Of a stretch of 64,000 nucleotides of DNA, positions 56,060 to 64,000 are shown one piece after another. The DNA is from Plectrocnemia conspersa (lineage: Eukaryota; Arthropoda; Insecta; Trichoptera; Polycentropodidae). Numbering within the stretch: the stretch's first letter is position 1; each line of letters begins with the position of its first letter. The translations under genes and the position numbers were made by a program. The stretch is from NCBI GenBank assembly GCA_009617715.1, contig VTFK01000188.1, positions 1,240,001 through 1,304,000 on the forward strand. Direction: 5' to 3'. Under the pieces are notes generated by a model that worked only from the letters and a program-made list of their open reading frames with translations, was not told the DNA's origin and did not search any database.

Positions 56060-56350
56060 TAATTTATTTAAACATTTTTCTAATACATATTAAATTTCGT
56101 TAATTTATTTTACATATTTTTTTATTTGATCAATTCAAATGCTCTTAATATTTTTTTATAATATTAACATAACATATTTTTTGTTATGTTGATTTATGTA
56201 CTCTTTAATTTTAAAAAAAAATATTATATTTGCATATGTATTATTTATTTAGTTATACATATATGTAAATATTTAACTATCTGGGCTACTTCAACACAGT
56301 GAAATATCGACCGCCGTACATGTACGGCGATACTGCTCAAATGAGCTAAT
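56060..56350 (+). repeat. Repeat F copy 2 with identical 18-bp palindrome
   Basis: Counterpart of 48860-49205. Contains AACATATTTTTTGTTATGTT, ATGTAAATATTTAACTATCT, CAGTGAAATATCGACCGCCG and GATACTGCTCAA.TGAGCTAA, with CGCCGTACATGTACGGCG at 56312-56329. Same orientation as copy 1, 7.2 kb away. Confidence 0.8.
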
Positions 56351-57240
56351 AATAATACAAAAAGTTTCTCAGTAGAATTTGACTACATTGTCATTGAAAG
56401 CAATATTGATATATCTCTAAAAATAAAAAATATATTATTCCTGAGAAATTTAACTTCTATGCAATTATAAACCACACAGTTTTATCCTTTATGTAAAGTT
56501 AATACTTATGGGGAATCGTATAAACATGAATCGATTAAAGCAAATATCTGAGCATTATTAATTGATATGACTCAATTATATTTATTTTACTCTAAGGAAA
56601 AAATACATATTTTATTTAATTTGGGCGTCTGTCTCGATGACTAAACGACTTACAATTTCAACCATTTTTATTTTAACATCGTCTGATTCACACAAATACC
56701 TCCCGTCACGATTGTTTAAAAATAAATTGAGGATAACAAGATCTCATCTCTTGTTTATTTAAAACAAGCATTATTTCGTCGAATTTCAATCAATAATCCG
56801 AAGCTTATGATAAAATCTATTTTTTTGCAAATTTCTCAGAAACCAAACAATTTTCCGCATCATAAAGGGGACATGTGCTATTTTAAAATCATTGTATTAT
56901 TTACCACGAGCGGAACTAACAACAAATAAATTGATAAGACTTATCGCAACAATAATGTGATTTTTAAATTACAGTACGACTTTTTCTATGCACGCGTATG
57001 TCTATACACCTTGAGAGTGAAACTTTGATTTGTAGTTTAATGCATACATTGTTTATGTCAAAAAGCTTACAATCAATAGATGTAATTTTATATTATTGAA
57101 ACTGCATTTTTAAGGGAAGTAATACAATCATAACATTTTTATACACGTTCTCATCATGAGCTTTAATTATATTTTCTACCACATACATATGGTGTAAAAT
57201 AAAAATAAAAACTGATATTATTTGTATTAACAAGGAAGCG
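56351..57240. other. AT-rich spacer
   Basis: No gene supported; the minus 67-codon frame 57093-57296 is unrecognised. Confidence 0.45.
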
Positions 57241-57907
57241 ATTAAATCTCTTGTGCCCTCGCACATTGAAAAGATACATGTTGTCGTTTTTCCCATAGGC
57301 GGGCCCTCTCTTGTTCAATTCTTGTTTTTTTGCATGCATTCTGCGGACGTAGCGAAACCGGTGAATAATGTAGGTAGCCGTCTGGTTTTTCGATTCAGGA
57401 TCGCATTCCAGCCATTAAAATCCGAGGGGGACTGTCCTCCTATGCTCTTGTGTGGCGACAGACGGACCCGTTAATTTTTACTCGGCCCAAAATAATATAA
57501 AACGGCAAAAAAACCTCTCCATTGTTCGTCTCTCACCGTAAAAAAATACATATCAAGCGACGCATAAATCGCTATATGTGTTGACCTTCATTGACCTTGA
57601 GATAACTTCAGTTTTATTATTTACGTAATTCACGGGATTAAAAGCGACAATGACATTTAAATGACCTTTTAATCGCCACGTGTGATTGTCTCATATTAGG
57701 ATGTGTAACGTAATACATATTTCCAGTTGAACCGAGATGGCCCCCAGAGGTTAAATATGTGAGATAATGATTCGGTGGATTATTTTTTAACGATATCTCG
57801 CTTGAGGTCAATTGTTGTTTGTTATTATCAGGTTTTTCCAAGCGTGTTGATTGATTGGATTATTTTTGGTATGCAAAAAATGAACAGGGTCAAGATCGGC
57901 AAAATTT
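57241..57907. other. Balanced-composition block
   Basis: GC-richer with few simple repeats from 57250 to 57860 (for example GGGCCC at 57301-57306, CGAGGGGGACTGTCC at 57422-57436). Opposed short frames only. Candidate conserved regulatory DNA. Confidence 0.3.
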
Positions 57908-57928
57908 CATCATCATCATCATCATCAT
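57908..57928. repeat. (CAT)7 microsatellite
   Basis: Seven uninterrupted CAT units; likely length-polymorphic. Confidence 0.95.
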
Positions 57929-58938
57929 TCCGATCGTGCAGAATTTTATAAGCATTGTTTGCGTGGCTCCAAGGTTATCAAAACGTGCATTAAAATATTT
58001 CAACGCTTATAAATTCTTTGAGTGGTAGTCAAAATAAAAATTAAAAGACTTGTTATCTGATAAGCACTTATCTCTTGATCTTTAATTAACAATTAAATTG
58101 TATAACTGATTAAAAACGTTACTGTAATTAAAATTAGCGCATAATTGTGCATATGAATCAGTTTATTTAACTGTGGCAAAAATTTGTAATCCAGGTTAAT
58201 AGAAGCGAAAAATGCATATTGCGACGTGACACACTAATCGTAAAATATGATAACAATTATAACAAAAAAATTATTATGCTAGATAGTTTTTTATAATAAT
58301 TCCGAATTAACTATCTGTACCTTATAGGAAGAATATAAAAAAAAATCGTAATTTTAAATATAAATCGAGTTAAATATCATTGAACGATGAAAAATTCAAG
58401 GGCGAAAGGAAAATGGCACGCGTCGCAAATATCTATTTATGAATAAGGTATGCAGAGTTTATATTAAATACATATCAATCAAAGTTAATACAGCTAATAT
58501 TTTTTCAAGTTATATCAATATGACATTGTAAGAGATATTCTATTATTTAGATGATTTTTGCGTCATGAGTTTTGCCTTTCATAACCAAAATTTTTCAGAA
58601 ATATTTTTTTATTATTAATTGCTATTTTTTAATAGAACAAAAATGAACATTTTGCTGCACAACATAATTTGTAGATATTTTATTCGTAAGTAAAATAATG
58701 TATAAAATAGACCGTGTCATTTAACCTTAATAATAATTATTGTTATATAGTATTTCTTCTTGAGAATTAAATACAAAACTAAAAATGTTTTATTGAAAGT
58801 TTCTCGAGAATTTCCATATTTTTTTTAAATGTATATGTTCGCTAGCAAAATCCAATGTGTCAATTTTTTTGAAAAATGGCGACAAGTTTAAAAACTTAAG
58901 CACTCATAACTCAGTAGGTTTAAATTTTAACAAAAATG
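57929..58938. other. AT-rich spacer
   Basis: No gene recognised. Confidence 0.5.
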
Positions 58939-58939
58939 A

Positions 58940-59155
58940 AATGTTCCGCTTCTTTTATTTATTGTATAATATGTATAAAAATGGCTAAATGAACTCATTA
59001 CCTAAAATACATCAGTATATAGGTACATCTCAAACAGCTGTAGTTTAGATCAGATTCATTATTTGAGGTCGGTTTTTTTTTATAAATATATTGATTTCAG
59101 AATCGGGGCCCGAGAATTTTTCCCCTCCCCCCTTCTCGGCAGGCCTGATTGTTAT
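58940..59155 (+). repeat. Repeat D copy 2
   Basis: AATACATCAGTATATAGGTA, CATCTCAAACAGCTGTAGTT, TTATTTGAGGTCGG and the end GGGGCCCGAGAATTTTTCCC ... GGCAGGCCTGATT match D1 (19075-19345). The GC-rich end is shorter here. Confidence 0.75.
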
Positions 59156-59692
59156 AATATAAATATAATATATTTTAATATAGCCAAATTTCTCCAGAGG
59201 ATATATCAATATATGGATACAATTAATGTAATATTATCTCAATTAACATGATAGTAAAATAGGAAGGAATTTGTTCTGATAACATTACTTCTTTACAACA
59301 CGTTAGTCCATCAAGGCGATATAATATCAATCTTCATCTAGTCGCAGCTCGTAGAGATAACAAATTATTTTATAGCGTGTCTAAAAGATCATCAATCAAC
59401 CTGGAAGCTGGAGTTATCGAGAGTTTTATTAGAATGCCTCTAACCCTCATTGAAACCTTCTACGATAAACTTGGAAGTATATCGTCGACATCAGCCAAAT
59501 AGTTTTCCAGAAACTAATTATATTTGGAACAGTGTTTTTTTCGTTGCGCGGCTGAGTATGTATCAAGTATTATGACAATTTTTGAGTAAAATATTTGAAA
59601 ACAGTGCTAGGCCAATTTAGCTTTTTTTTGTAGATATTTTAATTAAATAATATAGCATTTTTAAGTGAAACCATAAAAAAACAGTAATACAG
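59156..59692. other. AT-rich spacer
   Basis: 59270-59540 is somewhat balanced; no gene recognised. Confidence 0.4.
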
Positions 59693-59820
59693 TAGTGCCT
59701 TGACTTATGAATTAAATCGTTCCATGACGGAATTCGTCACACAAATTACTCGTATGTCAAATCAATTTTCCCATTGAAATTAAAATGTATTAATGGCAAT
59801 TGAAATGGTAAATACCCACT
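59693..59820 (+). mobile_element. Tigger/mariner-like terminal fragment
   Basis: TA followed by CAGTAGTGCCTTGACTTATG, then CGTTCCATGACGGAATTCG, ACTCGTATGTCAAATC and CCCATTGAAATTAA. This resembles a terminal consensus I recall from Tc1/mariner (pogo/Tigger-type) elements in arthropods. No transposase or second end was found. Family call is from memory of the terminal consensus, so moderate certainty. Confidence 0.5.
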
Positions 59821-60099
59821 ACATAAATTAATGATAAGGGTTTTTGCTCGTGTGTCTAATATATTATATATGTATATATATTTTAATTTGTCCATTATCT
59901 TTTTTTAAGTCAAGTCTAGGTTCCATTGTATTTTCTTTAGGTAAAAAATCAATATACTTTAATTATAAATGCTGTACCAATGCGCGTTTATTTTAACTGA
60001 AAATCGCATAATTTAAAAAACTTACATTTGAATTTCTGGCCGAACAAATTTGTTTTAAAAAATATATTATACGTGCTGGGTCGTTCGTACTGTAGCTTG
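59821..60099. other. AT-rich spacer with weak ratchet-type site
   Basis: TTTTCTTTAG|GTAAAAAAT at 59931-59949 is an AG|GT juxtaposition with a decent pyrimidine tract. Otherwise AT-rich without features. Confidence 0.3.
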
Positions 60100-60102
60100 T
60101 AA

Positions 60103-61188
60103 TGCCTGCACTACACTCTCTGGAAGTTGGCCAAGATTGGCCAAGGACGGAGAATATAGTGGGTTACTTCGGTCGAGTTCGGTTCTGCCCGCTCTAAAAT
60201 CTCTCGGAAGTTGTCCGAGGTTACCGAGAACGGGAGGTAAAGTGGGGGTAATTCTGTCGACTTGGCCAGCTTCGAGCGCTTCCGAACATTGTCGGCAAAC
60301 GGACCGAAGTCGGAGCTGCTCTTTCGAGCGCGAGCGGCGAGATACTTCCCCATTTCGCTCTCTCGCGTGTTAAGTGACGACAGTGAGAGAGATAATGATA
60401 TGGTTTTTCGTAAACTGAGATAGAACGAGTAACACGGTTCAATTTCAGTATGCGCGTAGGCGTCCTATGGTCAACACACATGTGGAGCGCTGCATCGTAG
60501 TCACATGGTCAAGTTATAATACCACATACTTATCGGGGACTTCAACATACTCTTACTTTGAATATTTTAGGGCACCAAAAGGGATTAATTATATTTTTGA
60601 TAGTATATTCTTCTAACAGATATCGTTATTATATTTTTTTTCATATAAAATTAAATAAATAAAAAATAATTAGTGGTACTTGATTTTGTTAAAAAAAAGT
60701 TTCGAATATCCTTATGTATTTTCCTATATCGGTTTATATAAATATCACACCATAACGAATTCTTATTTAGAATCGATGGCGACAAATTCTAGGATAGTCA
60801 CAGATGTGGTGTTCGTATTCTGAAGTATCATTTTTATGCCTTATGGCATTTTGCAAAAGCCGACAAAGATTTTGAGTAAATTGAATATTTACGACCGAAA
60901 AGTTTTCACTGATACTGTATTGGTGAGTGCCCACACAAACTTTTATAATTATCAGTAGCGTAATTTTAATATGACAATTTAAAAATTGCGATTATTTGGC
61001 ACATTTTTCGATCGCGCGCAAATATGCCGGCTATACGTGACAGAAGCCGCCGGCCGGACGTCATTCAAGCTCGCCGTCCGGACGGCATATGAAATTTGCG
61101 AGTGTGGTAGCTTACTCGAAGTCGTAAGTCTCGGCCGACTTCAGTTGTAACTTCGCTTCGGACAACTTCCAGAGAGTGTAGGCAGGCA
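60103..61188. mobile_element. PIF/Harbinger-like non-autonomous element, copy 2 (1086 bp)
   Basis: Full-length partner of 510-1593 in the same orientation, bounded by TAA target duplications (60100-60102, 61189-61191). TIRs TGCCTGCACTACACTCTCTG (left) and TGCCTGCCTACACTCTCTGG (right, inverted). High similarity to copy 1 across nearly all of its length, with a short extra segment (about 61058-61075, CGTCATTCAAGCTCGCCGT) next to a duplicated GCCGKCCGGACG word and small deletions elsewhere. No transposase frame. The two copies lie about 59.6 kb apart. Confidence 0.87.
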
Positions 61189-61191
61189 TAA

Positions 61192-61300
61192 CAACTTAAA
61201 TACTTGCGATTCAAGGTGACTGCTTGGCTGGATCAAAACTGACGATCAAAGTGGAAGCGGCTGCGTTTGTCCGGATTTCAGTGATGTCGTCTTTATTGCT
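61192..61300 (+). repeat. Repeat I copy 2
   Basis: TTGGCTGGATCAAAACTGAC and AAGTGGAAGCGGCTGCG at 61224-61268 parallel the repeat at 32044-32090. It begins right after Harbinger copy 2. Confidence 0.4.
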
Positions 61301-61790
61301 TTGGCACTTCACCAATGGAGCTCCTCCACCGGTGAAGTGAAGTTTGAAGTTTTTTTTTTTATTATAATATTCCGGCTTATATATGACCAGAGAAATAGAG
61401 GAGATCGACGATTTTCTCTTCCAATAATGTGTGATTTGAGGCGGTACTGGAATTCTAGCTGTCGACAGTGCAGTGTGTTGTGGGTTGCGTTAATCTGGCA
61501 ACGGTGGAATTTGAAAGGTTTCATTACCTAATCGGAGGAACGGTTTGGTCTTATGTGTTTGTTTGCGAAACAATGTGTTATCTTAAAAGCGCCGTATATA
61601 TTTTATTTTATTTTTCTTTTCCTAGCTTTGCGGTCTCTTGCTTTACGAATTCCTCAAATATAAAAAAGCCTTTATATTTATTTGTGTAGTATTTTATTTG
61701 TTATTGCTTGTTATAACGTCACCGTTTGCTATTTTTATCCATTCTCGTATTCACACAGCGTTAACGGATCTTTAGCATAATTTCACACAA
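61301..61790. other. Spacer, partly balanced
   Basis: Frames of 71-76 codons on both strands overlap at 61301-61531, so coding is unlikely. No gene recognised. Confidence 0.35.
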
Positions 61791-62470
61791 CTGTGATAAT
61801 TACTCCCTAAACAAACTAACCATACGAGCGCAAATTAACACATGAAATTTTAATTAACGACCAATCCGTGCTTTTCAGAGCGTCAACGCGATTACTTATC
61901 AATCACGTACCGGGATTATTCAACATAGCGCTACGTACACAATACATATCCGTCGATTCGCACGTGCCATTATGACACAAAAATGTATAATCAACCGTGC
62001 ATTGTTGCCGCCGAAGGGTTGTTAACCTTTTCGTGGGTTTGGGTTTATTTATTTTTTCCCCTAACAAAAGGGGAAACATCACGCAAATAAATGAGAGGAA
62101 ATTTTACTGTCTGGAAACCACCCCAGCGGGCATAAATACCCCCCGGGACGCGCGCGAGACGCGACCCTCGACCTATTTCGCAGAATGGGGTTGCCAAAGA
62201 ACAATTTTACGAGTTGGCACAAAGGGCCGGATCGATACGAATGGCCGTAAGTTGGATCTACACTAGATAAACGAATACATCATCCATCGTCTTATCGGGA
62301 ACGCAAACAATGCCGTGGACCGAAACAGATCTCTTGTCTGAATGGTTTATTATTGGATTAAGCGAGTTGGAATAGTCGGAGTAATTTGATAGCTTTTGGA
62401 TGAGGCTATTTAGTTATGCCATCGTCGTAGTCAGACAATCCGTTGTTATGCATATGTACATGCGATGAAT
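61791..62470. other. Balanced-composition block with CCCC/GGGG hairpin
   Basis: GC-richer than most of the window, with TTTCCCCT-AACAA-AGGGGAAA-type pairing at 62057-62075 and CCCCCCGGGACGCGCGCGAG at 62139-62158. The 89-codon frame 61997-62266 has no domain. Candidate regulatory or conserved DNA. Confidence 0.3.
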
Positions 62471-62745
62471 GTATTAAAAGTCCACGATTGTATCATACTA
62501 AAATGATCAAGAATGTCACGCTGAATCAGTCGTAAGCACATGTTTATTAGTTCTAGTAGTGTTTTACTCTAATTTTATTTAAAAATAGTTAATGTAACAT
62601 ATAATAAAAATCAGGTTATTAATATCTATAATTTAAGCCCTGTGTTTTATTATTAACGTTTACTGTATTAAATCTTGTGGTCACGATCTTTAGTCATGAA
62701 CCAAAGAAGAGGAACGATATTAATCTAGAATGCAAAAAATATGCT
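62471..62745. other. AT-rich spacer
   Basis: Nothing recognised. Confidence 0.5.
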
Positions 62746-63405
62746 ATGCGAGTTTACGAGCTGCGCAAAAACAACGAAAAAGTGTGCAGTTCTATAATGA
62801 CTCTTATATAAAAATGTATCTCTGTATATATGCAGGAAGTTTGGTCACTTTTTTTGGACGTTCTTCCAAACCCGATAAACGGGTCTAAAAAATCCTGTCC
62901 ATCATCACGTACACTCAGCTGACCGAGCCGGATTATTATGCCACCCATCGAACCATGACTCAGGTAACAGGTTGACACCTACCATGCAAATTCGCATTTT
63001 TTCTTCTCTTCTGAGAACTTTCGAAGCGGCACTGAGCAGACAAAAGATCGTTTGAAGGTCGTCGACACTCTCTTTGTTCCAGTTTTTGCGCTGAAAAGAA
63101 GCGTAATGTTACCTCTTTCCCGGGCCGTCCTTTGTTCGATATCCGCATTTCTCGGATTATGCAATGAATGCTAATAAAACGCTTCCTATTCACATTCGTC
63201 ACCCGATGAGTTAACAACTTCCTATTTTGCAGGTGGTTAGCAGCGTTTTACTACGACAAAGGGTTGCTCTAAAGTTCAAGGTGGCGTGCCTGTTTGTGCG
63301 TAGTTGTTGGATTAAGTTCGAGATTAGTTCGGCTTGCCCTTTCAGAGAGCTTTTGTTGTGTTGTGTGTGTATTCCCACTATGCATGCAACCACCTTAACA
63401 ATTAA
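62746..63405. other. Balanced-composition block with acceptor-like site
   Basis: Opposed short frames only. TTCCTATTTTGCAG|GTGGTT at 63219-63238 is a usable acceptor followed by a poor donor, and AAG|GTGGCG lies 47 nt later. Neither the 63227-63409 frame nor the flanking sequence is convincing as an exon. Confidence 0.3.
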
Positions 63406-63700
63406 ATGATTTATTAATAGCCCTCGAATTTCAATTAAGTTTAGTTAATCATATAGGCGATTATACGATTGGGTGGGCTCAAATTTAGTCCAAAAATTGA
63501 CTCACGATACAATCGCTTTTGTAGAAGTTGTGTTGTATTTGTAATATATTTGAAGATTGAAATCTCCAATTTCTAATAAAAAAAAGTTTGTGCGAAATTT
63601 TTATTAATTTATTAATTTATGCTAGAGAAAACATAACTCACTGGTAATATACATTGATTGTAACACATGTATATATTTTAATTTAAAAATAATAGAAAAT
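63406..63700. other. AT-rich spacer
   Basis: No gene or repeat recognised. Confidence 0.5.
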
Positions 63701-63980
63701 TAAGTGCTCTACTTCATATTTCTCTTCATCAGTAAGAAGTTTAATTTTAATTATACCTGCTGCAGAAAATACTATAACTTGGTTCTCTGACTTAAAATTA
63801 TACGTTATTCGTATTGATTTAAAAAAAAAACAATACTAGCCATTGATAAAAAGTCTACAGCTGCACAATATTAGCTCGGAAATATGAGTAATTTCTGGAA
63901 TTTCGGCAATTACAAAGTGTTTTTTCTTTATTATTTTGTTTGTCGATTATTAGTTTAATGGTCATGGTTATTATATAAAT
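63701..63980 (-). repeat. Repeat E copy 6 (inverted)
   Basis: TTTAATTTTAATTATACCTG CTGCAGAAAA, CTAGCCATTGATAAAAAGTC, ACAGCTGCACAATATTAGCT, CTCGGAAATATGAGTAATTT and GGAATTTCGGCAATTACAAA are the reverse complement of the E core and body. It ends at TGGTCATGG, the counterpart of CCATGACCA at 42554. Confidence 0.8.
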
Positions 63981-64000
63981 AGCGTAAAACAATTAGGCTG

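Noticed and set aside
63227..63409. 60-codon frame after TTTTGCAG
   Set aside because: The donor side is weak, the peptide is unrecognised, and a minus-strand frame (63211-63393) covers the same bases.
1..64000. tRNA, rRNA and snRNA genes
   Set aside because: I looked for B-box-like GGTTCGANNCC and cloverleaf-compatible ends on both strands and saw none convincing. This was by eye; a covariance-model scan would be decisive.

Overview
The window looks like non-coding DNA from a eukaryote, most probably an insect. It is strongly AT-rich, has no long open reading frames and no operon-like spacing, and its longest ATG-to-stop frame is 158 codons. It is full of eukaryotic DNA transposon remains: PIF/Harbinger-like elements with TWA target duplications, a cecropia/Hsmar1-type mariner transposase, pogo/Tigger pieces and a TA-flanked inverted-repeat element. 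Microsatellites such as (CAT)n and TACATATGTA tracts are also present. I see no bacterial, viral or rRNA/tRNA genes. The order of insect cannot be told from this sequence alone.

The best reading is one or more very long introns or intergenic spacers. The strongest gene-like signals are on the + strand: a candidate 88-nt exon at 13798-13885, a possible alternative terminal exon at 14117-14243 with a poly(A) signal after it, and at 51411 a near-ideal recursive-splice (ratchet) signal, CAG followed at once by GTGAGT, with a second GTAAGT donor 38 nt downstream. If 13886 is the intron's 5' splice site and 51411 a ratchet point, the first intron segment is about 37.5 kb. A minus-strand frame at 40216-40452 has coding-like composition and an acceptor-like start. 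I could not name any of these products.

Layout: 1-1.7 kb, Harbinger MITE copy 1 nested in an older inverted repeat. 2.3-4.35 kb, higher-GC block and a GC-rich repeat. 4.6-8.8 kb, AT-rich. 8.9-10.3 kb, coding-like block and a 423-bp-offset tandem duplication. 12.0-12.4 kb, inverted partial Harbinger copy. 13.2-14.8 kb, exon candidates and a balanced block. 15.4-15.9 kb, foldback repeat (family E). 17.7-19.35 kb, repeats B1, C1, D1. 21.6-25.7 kb, C3, Tigger fragment, C2, hairpin, E2 and a 181-bp tandem. 26.6 and 38.0 kb, inverted pair of family G. 33.4-34.3 kb, balanced block with POU and Exd/Hox-like sites. 35.9-37.4 kb, B2 followed by a TIR element. 41.0-43.1 kb, D3, the intact foldback B3 and a tandem E array. 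45.1-46.2 kb, mariner remnant. 48.5-53.3 kb, C4, F1, the ratchet site, C5 and E7. 56.1 kb, F2. 58.9-61.2 kb, D2, a Tigger-like end and Harbinger copy 2. 61.8-63.4 kb, balanced block. 63.7-64 kb, E6.

Several balanced-composition islands (about 2.3-3.5, 14.4-14.8, 33.4-34.3, 50.2-51.0, 57.2-57.9, 61.8-63.4 kb) stand out from the AT-rich background and are candidate conserved regulatory elements. That is inference from composition only. The window's interest lies in splice architecture and palindromic repeat biology rather than in protein-coding systems.
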